This document shows positions 8,053-15,926 of a stretch of 34,517 nucleotides of DNA, piece by piece. Within the stretch, counting starts at the first letter, position 1. Every line of letters starts with the position of its first letter. Position numbers and translations under genes: made by a program. The notes under the pieces are model-generated. The model was not told where the DNA came from. It searched no databases and worked only from the letters and a program-made list of their open reading frames with translations. The stretch lies in NCBI GenBank assembly GCA_021153265.1, contig JAGKTU010000014.1:1-34517 (forward strand), in the 5' to 3' direction. This DNA is from Clostridia bacterium (lineage in GTDB: Bacteria > Bacillota > Clostridia > Oscillospirales > Oscillospiraceae).

Positions 8053-8760
8053 TCAATCTGACAGATTCTCCAGCTTCGCAACCTCGTCTGCGGTCAATTC
8101 CCGCACCGCACCCCTTGGCAGATCACCCAAAATCAGGCCGCCCTCCTGCCGCCGCTCCAGATAGAGCACCGTCATCCCCCGGGAGGCCATCATCCGGCGG
8201 ACCTGATGATACTTGCCCTCGCAGACGGTGATCAGGCTCTCCCCCGGGCCAAGGGGTTCCAGTTTCGCGCCCAGACACACCGTTCCGTCCCGGAGCGTCA
8301 GTCCTGCGGCAAAGGCTTCCACATCTGCAGACATTGCTTCGCCCTCGTGCCGGGCGTAGTAGATCTTGGGAACTTCCTTTTTGGGGCTGATGAGCCGATG
8401 GAGCAGGTCACCATCGTTGGTAAACAGCAGCAGACCCTCGGTGGCCTTATCCAGCCGTCCTACAGGTTTTAAATCCAGATACTTCATTTCTGCAGGCAGC
8501 AGTTCCATGACGGTGCGCTCCAGCTTATCTTCCGTGGCTGTGACGAAACCGGAGGGCTTATTGAGCATGATCACCACTCTGCGGCTGCCGCCAAGGACTT
8601 CTCCGTCCAGACAGACAGTATTGCACTGAGGGTCGATTTTCCGGGAATTGTCCCGCTCGGTTTTGCCATCTACGGTTACTCTGCCGGATTTCAGAATTTG
8701 CTTTACCTGAGAGCGTGTTCCCACGCCGCTGTCGCACAAGAATTTGTCCAATCGTTCCAT
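8053..8760 (-). CDS. rsuA: rRNA pseudouridine synthase, RsuA/RluB family
   Basis: This enzyme isomerises one uridine in rRNA to pseudouridine. The 235-residue protein has an N-terminal S4 RNA-binding domain (MERLDKFLCDSGVGTRSQVK, residues 1-60) and the RsuA-type catalytic domain. The catalytic Asp lies in GRLDKATEGLLLFTNDG (about residue 100). The late motif YHQVRRMMASRGMTVLYLER is typical of the family. The ATG at 8760 has GGAGG 4 bases upstream. Fifteen extra in-frame codons upstream have no family similarity. Length and motifs favour RsuA (16S position 516), but RluB, RluE and RluF share them. No terminator with a T-run was seen after the stop. Confidence 0.88.
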   Translation of the reverse strand: MERLDKFLCDSGVGTRSQVKQILKSGRVTVDGKTERDNSRKIDPQCNTVCLDGEVLGGSRRVVIMLNKPSGFVTATEDKLERTVMELLPAEMKYLDLKPVGRLDKATEGLLLFTNDGDLLHRLISPKKEVPKIYYARHEGEAMSADVEAFAAGLTLRDGTVCLGAKLEPLGPGESLITVCEGKYHQVRRMMASRGMTVLYLERRQEGGLILGDLPRGAVRELTADEVAKLENLSD

Positions 8761-8829
8761 AGTTCCTCCGTTCTTTCCCCCGCAGTCAGCGCATAGGCTG
8801 TACAACCAAACCGACAGGAGGGATCCAAT

Positions 8830-9327
8830 ATGATGGTGATGACCGCCAAAGTCAATCTGAAAAAAATCCTCATTTATCTTGCCGCAGCCGCCGCACTGAT
8901 CCTATTGATCGTGATGCTGGCAGGCGGTGGTGAAGACACCGCCCCGACAGCTGCCCCAGCCATCGTCTCCAATGATGACCGGGTCACATTTTTGGAGAGT
9001 TTCGGCTGGGATGTGACCAATTCGCCGGTGGAAACCGGGCAGGTACGCATTCCGCAGGACACAACCGAAGTTTTCAGCCGCTATAATGCGCTGCAAAAAA
9101 GTCAAGGGTATGACTTAAGCGCTTTCGCGGGAAAAAATGTGATGCGCTATGTGTATCAGGTGAGCAATTATCCCGGCGCGACAGAGCCGGTGTATGCAAC
9201 GTTGCTGGTGTACAAAGATCAGGTCATCGGCGGGGATGTGACGGATACTGCCGCCACCGGGCATATCCAAGGCTTTACCATGCCCGGCGGCACGGAAGCT
9301 ACTTCTGCGCCGACCAAGGGGAAGTGA
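8830..9327 (+). CDS. small exported protein with DUF4830-like domain
   Basis: This is a 165-residue protein of unknown function. An N-terminal membrane segment (about residues 13-31, ILIYLAAAAALILLIVML) is followed by a short Ala/Pro/Thr linker and one extracellular domain (about 48-150). The domain contains FLESFGWDV, VRIPQ, ALQKSQGYDLS and LLVYKDQVIGGDV, words I associate with the DUF4830 family. The C-terminus is low complexity. The start at 8830 (MMVMTAK) has AGGAGG 8 bases upstream. The gene is divergent from the pseudouridine synthase, with 69 bases between the two start codons and no convincing promoter box seen there. Confidence 0.75.
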   Translation: MMVMTAKVNLKKILIYLAAAAALILLIVMLAGGGEDTAPTAAPAIVSNDDRVTFLESFGWDVTNSPVETGQVRIPQDTTEVFSRYNALQKSQGYDLSAFAGKNVMRYVYQVSNYPGATEPVYATLLVYKDQVIGGDVTDTAATGHIQGFTMPGGTEATSAPTKGK

Positions 9328-9365
9328 CTCTCCATTACAATTTATCTTATCACATCCCCAGCCGC

Positions 9366-9394
9366 TTGACAAGAAACTTTCCTCATGGTATGCT
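9366..9394 (+). promoter_or_regulatory. sigma-A promoter of the FMN riboswitch-ribU transcript
   Basis: A perfect TTGACA (9366-9371), a 17-base spacer and TATGCT (9389-9394) place the transcript start near 9401, right at the beginning of the riboswitch aptamer. Confidence 0.85.
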
Positions 9395-9401
9395 GTTATC
9401 A

Positions 9402-9510
9402 GATCTTCAGGGCGGGGTGCGATTCCCCACCGGCGGTGACAGTCCGCGAGCGCATTCGCGCCGAATCGGTGAAATCCCGATACCGACAGTATAGTCTGGA
9501 TGAAAGAAGG
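9402..9510 (+). ncRNA. FMN riboswitch (RFN element) aptamer
   Basis: The conserved RFN core is recognisable in order: ATCTTCAGGGCGGGGTG, ATTCCCCACCGGCGGT, AGTCCGCGAGCGC, ATCGGTGAAATCCCGATACC, then GACAGTATAGTCTGGATGAA and AGAAGG. FMN binding is expected to lower expression of the downstream riboflavin transporter. A terminator hairpin follows at 9542-9573, so control is probably by premature termination. The word TCAGGGC near the 5' end of the aptamer (9407-9413) is complementary to the 5' arm of that terminator (GCCCTGA, 9542-9548), a candidate antiterminator pairing. Confidence 0.95.
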
Positions 9511-9541
9511 TTTGGCTGCGGCATATTTGCAAGCTTTCGAA

Positions 9542-9573
9542 GCCCTGAGTCTACGCTCAGGGCGTATTTTTTT
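9542..9573 (+). terminator. riboswitch-controlled terminator upstream of ribU
   Basis: The 8-bp stem GCCCTGAG (9542-9549)/CTCAGGGC (9556-9563) with a 6-base loop is followed by seven T (9567-9573). It lies between the FMN aptamer and the ribU ribosome binding site. Confidence 0.9.
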
Positions 9574-9591
9574 GCAAGAGGAGCCGGGAAT

Positions 9592-10320
9592 ATGGATTTT
9601 GCTAAGCTTTGGTCAGATATTTTGAACAACGCAGGCTTTGTGTTGGTGTGCATCGGTATCGTGGCAATGATCTCTCTGCTGGCGGTATTTGCCGAGCGGA
9701 TGCTGCCGGGAAAACGGCAAACTTCCTCTGCCCGAAGAGTCAGCATCATTGGCATCTGTTCCGCGCTGGCGGCGGTGCTGCATATGCTGGACTTCCCCCT
9801 GCCCTTTATCGCGCCGGGCTTCTACAAGCTGGACTTCTCCGAACTTCCGGTGTTGCTGTGCGGCTTTTACTTGGGACCCAGCGCGTCTGTGGCCTGCGAG
9901 GGCGTGAAAATTCTGCTGAAGCTGCTGCTGAAAGGCACTTCCACCGCATTTGTGGGTGATTTTGCCAACTTTGTGGTGGGCTGCAGCTTCGTTCTGCCCG
10001 CCACCATCTGGTATCAGACCCATCGGAACAAGCACAGTGCCATCATGGGCCTGATTCTGGGTACACTGGTGATGACCACTCTGGGTACGGCATTCAACGC
10101 CGTCTATCTGCTGCCGAAATTCGCGCAGCTGTTCGAGCTGCCCCTGGATCAGATCATCGCTATGGGCAGCGCCATCCAGCCGGGGGTGCGAAATGTGGCA
10201 ACCTTTGTGGTGCTGTGCGTAGCGCCGCTGAACCTCGTCAAGGGTTTCGTGGTGTCCCTGCTGACCATGCTGCTGTATAAGAAAGTCGCAAGGCCGCTGT
10301 TTGGGAAAGGACAACAATAA
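9592..10320 (+). CDS. ribU: riboflavin ECF transporter substrate-binding component RibU
   Basis: RibU is the membrane S-component that captures riboflavin and works with a shared EcfAA'T module, which is not in this window. The 242-residue protein has about six hydrophobic segments. The ECF S-component blocks are YKLDFSELPVLLCGFYLGP (the FSELP motif), EGVKILLKLLLKGTSTAFVGDFANF and GTAFNAVYLLP. The N-terminus carries one extra membrane helix (about residues 14-36) compared with many RibU proteins. The ATG at 9592 has GAGGAG 8 bases upstream. Its assignment is strongly supported by the FMN riboswitch in its leader. Translation further upstream in the same frame would run through the aptamer and was discarded. 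Confidence 0.92.
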   Translation: MDFAKLWSDILNNAGFVLVCIGIVAMISLLAVFAERMLPGKRQTSSARRVSIIGICSALAAVLHMLDFPLPFIAPGFYKLDFSELPVLLCGFYLGPSASVACEGVKILLKLLLKGTSTAFVGDFANFVVGCSFVLPATIWYQTHRNKHSAIMGLILGTLVMTTLGTAFNAVYLLPKFAQLFELPLDQIIAMGSAIQPGVRNVATFVVLCVAPLNLVKGFVVSLLTMLLYKKVARPLFGKGQQ

Positions 10321-10324
10321 AGCA

Positions 10325-10355
10325 ATCGCCGCCGGACATCCGGCGGCGATTTTTT
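10325..10355 (+). terminator. ribU terminator
   Basis: A perfect 11-bp GC-rich stem (10325-10335 with 10340-10350) and a 4-base loop are followed by a run of T (10350-10355) on the plus strand. The convergent htpG gene stops at 10359. On the minus strand the T-run is poor, so it serves mainly ribU. Confidence 0.9.
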
Positions 10356-10358
10356 CGT

Positions 10359-12236
10359 TTACTGCATCAGCTTGCAGACCAGATCGGTGTAGGCCACCGG
10401 GTCTTCCAGAGGCAGTTCTGCCATAAGCTGCGCCTGATACATGAGAAGCTGGGCATAATCCTTGGCCTTGATGGGGTCTTCGGTCATGGCCCGCTCCATG
10501 GCCTTGACTGCGGCATGGTCGGTGTTCAGCTCCAGAATCCTTCCGATGGGGAAGGCAAATTCCGGGTTCATCCGCTTCATATACTTCTCCATCTCGAAGC
10601 TCATGCCGGCCTCGGGGGTCAGGCACACAGGGTGGCTGCCCAAAGAATCGGACAGGCGAACTTCCTTGACCTTCTCACCCAGAGTCTCCTTGACGAAGGT
10701 GAGGAAGCCCTTCTTTTCCTCGGACTTCTCCTCAAGCTGCTTCTTTTCCTCCTCGGTCTGCAGACCCAAATCCTCGGAAGCGGCGTTGCAGAAGTTCTTC
10801 TCCATGAAGCTCACCAAAGTCTGGGGAATGAACTCGTCCACATCCTCGGTGCAAAGCAGCACATCGTAACCCCGGTTCACCAGCGTTTCCACCTGAGGGA
10901 GCTTGCGAAGCCGGTCGGTATTCTCACCGGTAACGTAGTAGATCTTCTCCTGACCCTCGGCCATGGATTCTACATATTCCTTCAGGCTGATCAGCTTACC
11001 CTGCTTGGCGCTGTAGAAGAGCAACAGGTCCTTGGTGGAATCCTTATGGGCGCCGTATTCGGACACGGTGCCGTATTTCAGCTGGCGGCCAAAGGCAGCA
11101 TAGAATTTCTCGTAATTTTCCCGGTCATGATCCAGCATGGCTTTCAGCTCGGACTTGATCTTCTTTTCGATGTTCCGGGCGATGATAGTCAGCTGGCGGT
11201 TGTGCTGGAGCATCTCACGGCTGATGTTCAGGGACAGATCCTGGCTGTCCACGATGCCCCGGACAAAACCGAAGTACTCCGGCAGCAGGTCTTCGCAGTT
11301 GTCCATGATCATAACACCGGCGGAGTAAAGCTGCAGACCGCGCTTGAAGTCCCGGGAGTAATAATCCATAGGAGCCTTGCCGGGGACATAGAGCAGAGCC
11401 TTGAAGGAGACGCTGCCCTCGGCGCTGGAGTGGATCGTCCGCAGGGGCTTATTGTAGTCGAAGAACTTCTCCCGGTAGAAGGTTTCGTATTCCTCCGCGG
11501 TGACGTCCTTCTTGGCCCGGTGCCAGATGGGGACCATGGAGTTGAGGGTTTCCATCTCGGTATACTGCTCGTAATCGTCGGAATCCTCCTTCTTCCGGGA
11601 CTTCTCCACCTCCATGCGGATGGGATAGCGGATATAGTCGGAATACTTGCGGATGAGGTTGCGGATCTCGTATTCCTCTAAGAATTCGGAGAACTTATCC
11701 TCCTCGGTGTCGGCCTTCAGGGTCATGATGACATCCGTACCGGGGGTGGCGCGCTCGGTTTCCTCGATGGTGTAACCGTCTGCGCCGTCGGAGATCCACT
11801 TCCATGCCTTCTCAGAACCGTATTTCTTGGAAATGACGGTGACGGAGGAGGCCACCATGAATGCAGAATAGAAGCCCACGCCGAACTGGCCGATGATGTC
11901 GATATCCTCCTGCTTCTGCATGGTCTGCTTGAAGCCCAGAGAGCCGGACTTAGCGATGGTGCCGAGGTTTTCCTCCATTTCGGCTCTGTTCATGCCGATG
12001 CCATTGTCGGAAACAGTGAGGATACCCTTTTCCTTGTCACGGGTGATGGTGATGGCGAAGTCATCCCGGTTTAAGCCCACCTTTTCGTCGGTAAGGGCGG
12101 TGTACGCCAGCTTGTCGATGGCATCGGAGGCGTTGGAGATGATCTCCCGGAGGAAGATCTCCCGGTGGGTGTAGATAGAGTTGATCATCAGATCCAGCAG
12201 GCGCTGGGATTCTGCTTTGAACTGGAATTTTTCCAT
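10359..12236 (-). CDS. htpG: molecular chaperone HtpG (Hsp90)
   Basis: HtpG is the bacterial Hsp90, an ATP-dependent cytoplasmic chaperone acting as a dimer. At 625 residues it has the normal length. The GHKL ATPase motifs are visible: NASDAIDKL (35-43), SDNGIGM (about 76-82) and GQFGVGFYSAFMV (about 115-127). The middle and C-terminal domains are typical (GIVDSQDLSLNISREMLQ). The ATG at 12236 has AAAGGA about 12 bases upstream, a rather long gap. The gene is monocistronic and is preceded by a perfect CIRCE operator overlapping the transcription start region. Confidence 0.97.
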   Translation of the reverse strand: MEKFQFKAESQRLLDLMINSIYTHREIFLREIISNASDAIDKLAYTALTDEKVGLNRDDFAITITRDKEKGILTVSDNGIGMNRAEMEENLGTIAKSGSLGFKQTMQKQEDIDIIGQFGVGFYSAFMVASSVTVISKKYGSEKAWKWISDGADGYTIEETERATPGTDVIMTLKADTEEDKFSEFLEEYEIRNLIRKYSDYIRYPIRMEVEKSRKKEDSDDYEQYTEMETLNSMVPIWHRAKKDVTAEEYETFYREKFFDYNKPLRTIHSSAEGSVSFKALLYVPGKAPMDYYSRDFKRGLQLYSAGVMIMDNCEDLLPEYFGFVRGIVDSQDLSLNISREMLQHNRQLTIIARNIEKKIKSELKAMLDHDRENYEKFYAAFGRQLKYGTVSEYGAHKDSTKDLLLFYSAKQGKLISLKEYVESMAEGQEKIYYVTGENTDRLRKLPQVETLVNRGYDVLLCTEDVDEFIPQTLVSFMEKNFCNAASEDLGLQTEEEKKQLEEKSEEKKGFLTFVKETLGEKVKEVRLSDSLGSHPVCLTPEAGMSFEMEKYMKRMNPEFAFPIGRILELNTDHAAVKAMERAMTEDPIKAKDYAQLLMYQAQLMAELPLEDPVAYTDLVCKLMQ

Positions 12237-12261
12237 AGTGCTGATTCATCCTTTCGCATTT

Positions 12262-12288
12262 TTAGCACTCTTTGTGTGTGAGTGCTAA
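12262..12288 (-). promoter_or_regulatory. CIRCE operator (HrcA site) of htpG
   Basis: TTAGCACTC (12262-12270), a 9-base spacer and GAGTGCTAA (12280-12288) match the CIRCE consensus without mismatch. It starts two bases downstream of the -10 box on the minus strand, where bound HrcA would block initiation until heat stress. Confidence 0.96.
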
Positions 12289-12289
12289 T

Positions 12290-12317
12290 ATTATAGCGCG
12301 CATTTGGGAAATTGCAA
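12290..12317 (-). promoter_or_regulatory. sigma-A promoter of htpG
   Basis: On the minus strand TTGCAA (12312-12317), a 16-base spacer and TATAAT (12290-12295) immediately precede the CIRCE element. Confidence 0.8.
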
Positions 12318-12409
12318 CCCCCGGGGGAGAAAATTTTACCTTTGTTCATAAATGTATCTTCCTAATTCATGCCTAAAACCATTGATTATTTCCGAAAATA
12401 TGTTATTAT

Positions 12410-12415
12410 TATAAT
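12410..12415 (+). promoter_or_regulatory. -10 box of the ABC-F/argS operon promoter
   Basis: A perfect TATAAT lies 66 bases before the ABC-F start codon. No -35 box with good spacing was found; the best TTGATT (12382-12387) is 22 bases away. The predicted leader is about 60 nt with no clear hairpin and T-run. Confidence 0.5.
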
Positions 12416-12481
12416 GTATGATTATGCGCCCAGCGCAGAAATGAACAAGGAAATAATATTATTGATATAAAGGAGTACGAA

Positions 12482-14086
12482 ATGATCACAGTATCCAACT
12501 TAGGTATGCAGTTTGGCGGTCAGTGGCTGTTCCAGCATGTTGACCTCCAGTTCCTCCCCGGCAACTGCTATGGCATCATCGGTGCCAACGGCGCCGGCAA
12601 GTCCACCTTCCTGCGCATCCTCACCGGTGAGCTGGAATCCACCACCGGTCATATCGCCGTTGACCCCGACAAGCGCGTTTCCGTTCTGAAGCAGAACCAG
12701 AACGCCTACGATGACTTCTCCATCATGGACACCGTCATCATGGGCAACCAGCATCTGTATGACGTGATGAAGGAAAAGGACGCTATCTACGAGAAGGAAG
12801 ACTTCTCCGACGAGGATGGCCTGCGCGCCGCCGATCTGGAGGCTGAATTTGCCGAGCTGGGCGGCTGGGAAGCTGAGTCCGACGCCAGCCGTCTGCTGCA
12901 GGGTCTCGGCATTAGCACCGATATCCACTACGATATGATGGGCGATACCGACCCCCGTCTGAAGGTTAAGGTTCTGCTTGCCCAGGCGCTGTTCGGCAAC
13001 CCCGACATCATCATGCTGGACGAGCCCACCAACAACCTGGACATCGAAGCCATCAACTGGCTGGAAGACTTCCTCTTAGACTTCCCCGGCATGGTCATCG
13101 CCGTGTCCCACGACCGCCACTTCCTGAACACCGTCTGCACCCACACCGTGGATATCGACTACGGCAAGATCAAGATGTACGTGGGTAACTACGACTTCTG
13201 GTACGAGTCCTCTCAGATGGTTCAGGCCATGATCCGCAACAAGAACAAGAAGAACCAGGAAAAGATCGAAGAGCTGCAGCTGTTCATCCAGCGTTTCTCT
13301 GCCAATAAGTCCAAGGCCAAGCAGGCTACCGCCCGCCGCAAGCTGCTGGACAAGCTGACCGTTGAGGAGATGCCCTGTTCCACCCGCCGCTATCCCTTCG
13401 TGGGCTTCCAGCAAGAGCGTGAGCTGGGCAAGGACGTTCTGACTGTCAAGGACGTTTCCGTTACCGTGGACGGCGTGAAGCTGCTGGACAAGGTCTACTT
13501 CTCTGTCAACCGTACCGACAAGATCGCCTTCGTGGGCGAGAACGAGCTGGCACAGACCGCCCTGTTCAAGGTGCTGATGGGCGAGCTGGAGCCTGACGAA
13601 GGCAGCATCAAGTGGGGCGTTTCCACCATTCGCAGCTACCTGCCCAAGGACAACTCCGAGTATTTCGAGGGCAACAAGATGGAGCTGGTGGACTGGCTGC
13701 GTCAGTACTCCGCCAAGAAGGACGATGTGTACCTGCGCGGCTTCCTTGGCCGGATGCTCTTCGGCAATGACGATGTATTCAAGCCCGTGGACGTGCTCTC
13801 CGGTGGCGAAAAGGTTCGCTGCATGCTCTCCAAGATGATGCTCAGCGGTGCCAACGTAGTGCTGCTGGACCAGCCCACCAACCATCTGGACATGGAGTCC
13901 ATTCAGGCTGTCAACAAGGGTCTGGAAGCCTTCCCCGGTGTTGTGCTGCTGGCTTCCCATGACCACGAAATGCTGACCTCTACCTGTAACCGCGTCATCG
14001 CCTTCCAGCCCGACGGCACCATCATCGACAAGTACGGCACTTACGATGACTATCTGGCTTGGATGGCTGAGAACAAGCAGCAGTAA
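12482..14086 (+). CDS. ABC-F family ATPase (YbiT/YkpA-like ribosome-associated factor)
   Basis: This is a soluble ABC-F protein of 534 residues with two nucleotide-binding domains and no membrane segments. Members act on the ribosome, in translation or antibiotic protection. NBD1 has Walker A GANGAGKST (about 34-42) and Walker B IIMLDEPTNNLD, but its signature is degenerate (TDPRLKVKVLLAQAL). The P-site-tRNA-interacting linker (about 245-305) is basic (RNKNKKNQEKIEELQ, KSKAKQATARRKLLDKL). NBD2 has a good signature (LSGGEKVR), but its Walker A is GENELAQTA without Lys and its Walker B is LLDQPTNHLD with Gln for the catalytic Glu. One composite ATP site is therefore complete and the other lost. 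The ATG at 12482 has AAGGAG 6 bases upstream. argS follows after 11 bases. Confidence 0.9.
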   Translation: MITVSNLGMQFGGQWLFQHVDLQFLPGNCYGIIGANGAGKSTFLRILTGELESTTGHIAVDPDKRVSVLKQNQNAYDDFSIMDTVIMGNQHLYDVMKEKDAIYEKEDFSDEDGLRAADLEAEFAELGGWEAESDASRLLQGLGISTDIHYDMMGDTDPRLKVKVLLAQALFGNPDIIMLDEPTNNLDIEAINWLEDFLLDFPGMVIAVSHDRHFLNTVCTHTVDIDYGKIKMYVGNYDFWYESSQMVQAMIRNKNKKNQEKIEELQLFIQRFSANKSKAKQATARRKLLDKLTVEEMPCSTRRYPFVGFQQERELGKDVLTVKDVSVTVDGVKLLDKVYFSVNRTDKIAFVGENELAQTALFKVLMGELEPDEGSIKWGVSTIRSYLPKDNSEYFEGNKMELVDWLRQYSAKKDDVYLRGFLGRMLFGNDDVFKPVDVLSGGEKVRCMLSKMMLSGANVVLLDQPTNHLDMESIQAVNKGLEAFPGVVLLASHDHEMLTSTCNRVIAFQPDGTIIDKYGTYDDYLAWMAENKQQ

Positions 14087-14097
14087 GGAAGATAATT

Positions 14098-15846
14098 ATG
14101 GAAAAAATCTTAGATATTATCACTGCCAAGATGCAGCAGGCATTCGTGGATGCCGGCTACGAGGCATCTTTTGGTCGAGTGACGGTTTCCAACCGCCCCG
14201 ACCTGTGCGAATACCAGTGCAACGGCGCGCTGGCTGCCGCAAAGCAGTATAAGTGCGCCCCCATCATGATCGCCAAAGCTGTGGCTGAGAAGCTGGATGC
14301 CAACGACTACTCCATGGTGGAGGCTGTCATGCCCGGTTTCATCAATCTGAAGCTTAGCGACAGCTTCCTCCGGAGCTATCTGGAAGGCATGCGCACTGCT
14401 GCCGACTTTGGTGTCTCCAAGGTTGGCGAAGGTAAGACCATCGTGGTGGACTACGGCGGAGCCAACGTGGCAAAGCCCCTGCACATCGGTCACCTCCGCC
14501 CTGCCATCATCGGCGAAGCACTGAAGCGGCTGCACAGCTTCATGGGCTACAACACCATCGGCGACGTGCACTTAGGCGACTGGGGTCTGCAGATGGGTCT
14601 GATCATCGCGGAGCTTCACGAGCGGCAGCCCGACCTGCCCTATTTCGACGAGAATTACACAGGTCCCTACCCTGCCGAGTCCCCCTTCACCTTAAGCGAG
14701 CTGGAGGAGATCTACCCCACCGCATCTTCCAAGAAGAAGGACCCCGAATTTGCCGAAAAGGCTCACATCGCCACCTTCGAGCTGCAGCAGGGCCGTCCCG
14801 GCTACCGGGCCATCTGGGATCACATCATGGGCGTTTCCCTGCCCGACCTGCGCCGGATCTACGACAAGCTGGATGTCCACTTCGAAAAGTGGCTGGGCGA
14901 GAGCGATGCCGATCCCTACATCCCTGCCATGGTGGAGGATCTGAAGGCTCGCGGCTTCGCCGTGCAGAGTGAGGGCGCATGGGTCATCCCCGTTGCCGAG
15001 GAAACCGACAAGAAGGAAGTTCCTCCCATGATCCTCATCAAGTCCGACGGCTCTGCCATCTATGCCACCACCGACCTTGCTACCATGGTCCAGCGTATGG
15101 AGGACTGGAAGCCAGAGAAGATGCTCTACGTCACCGACAAGCGGCAGAATCTGCACTTTGAGCAGGTCTTCCGTGCCGCCAAGAAGAGCGGTATTGTCAG
15201 CGCCGACACTGAGCTGGCCCACGTGGGTCACGGCACCATGAACGGCAAGGACGGCAAGCCCTTCAAGACCCGCGACGGCGGCACTCTGCGCTTAGAGCAG
15301 CTGATTGCCGATATGACCGACTTTGTCCGGGCAAAGGTGGTCGAAAACAAGATCGTGGGCGAAAACGAGGTGGAGGATACCACCGCCAAGATCGCTCTTG
15401 CTGCCCTGAAGTACGGCGATCTGAGCAACCAGCCCACCAAGGACTATAACTTTGACTTAGAGCGGTTCGCCGCTTTCGAGGGTAATACCGGCCCCTATAT
15501 TCTCTACACCATCGTGCGCATCAAGAGCATTCTGGCAAAATACGGCGCTTGGGAGCATCTGCCCATTGCCGTGCCTGCAAATCCCTTCGCCAAGGATCTG
15601 ATGCTCAGCCTGACCAAGTTCGGCCCCAGCATGGAGTCCGCGCTGAACGCTGCCGCCCCCAATCTGGTCTGCGCCTATATTTATGAGTTGGCCGGTGCGG
15701 TGAACAAGTTCTACCATGAGACTCGCATCCTGGGCGAGGAGAACGAGGAGCTGAAGGCAGGCTACATCGCCCTGATCGGTCTTGCCAAGCGGATCCTCGA
15801 AACCTGCATCCACATTCTGGGCTTCGAAGCACCCGAGAAGATGTGA
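14098..15846 (+). CDS. argS: arginyl-tRNA synthetase
   Basis: This class I enzyme charges tRNA-Arg. The 582-residue protein has the N-terminal ArgRS-specific Add-1 domain (about 1-90) and the HIGH motif in PLHIGHLRPA (residues 129-132). A Rossmann catalytic domain follows (GDVHLGDWGLQMGL; the KMSKS region is replaced by KPFKTRDGGTLRL, as in many ArgRS). A C-terminal DALR anticodon-binding domain completes it (about 455-582, NTGPYILYTIVRIKSIL). The ATG at 14098 has AAGGAAG 6 bases upstream. It lies 11 bases after the ABC-F gene, so the two form an operon ended by a strong terminator. Confidence 0.96.
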   Translation: MEKILDIITAKMQQAFVDAGYEASFGRVTVSNRPDLCEYQCNGALAAAKQYKCAPIMIAKAVAEKLDANDYSMVEAVMPGFINLKLSDSFLRSYLEGMRTAADFGVSKVGEGKTIVVDYGGANVAKPLHIGHLRPAIIGEALKRLHSFMGYNTIGDVHLGDWGLQMGLIIAELHERQPDLPYFDENYTGPYPAESPFTLSELEEIYPTASSKKKDPEFAEKAHIATFELQQGRPGYRAIWDHIMGVSLPDLRRIYDKLDVHFEKWLGESDADPYIPAMVEDLKARGFAVQSEGAWVIPVAEETDKKEVPPMILIKSDGSAIYATTDLATMVQRMEDWKPEKMLYVTDKRQNLHFEQVFRAAKKSGIVSADTELAHVGHGTMNGKDGKPFKTRDGGTLRLEQLIADMTDFVRAKVVENKIVGENEVEDTTAKIALAALKYGDLSNQPTKDYNFDLERFAAFEGNTGPYILYTIVRIKSILAKYGAWEHLPIAVPANPFAKDLMLSLTKFGPSMESALNAAAPNLVCAYIYELAGAVNKFYHETRILGEENEELKAGYIALIGLAKRILETCIHILGFEAPEKM

Positions 15847-15858
15847 TCACAAATGATA

Positions 15859-15892
15859 AGAACCGCCTGAATCCAGGCGGTTCTTTTTTTTT
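15859..15892 (+). terminator. terminator after argS
   Basis: A perfect 11-bp stem (15859-15869 with 15874-15884) and the loop AATC are followed by a run of nine T (15884-15892). Confidence 0.95.
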
Positions 15893-15926
15893 GCGTTTTT
15901 TCAAATTGGCAGGCAGGTGGGTTATG

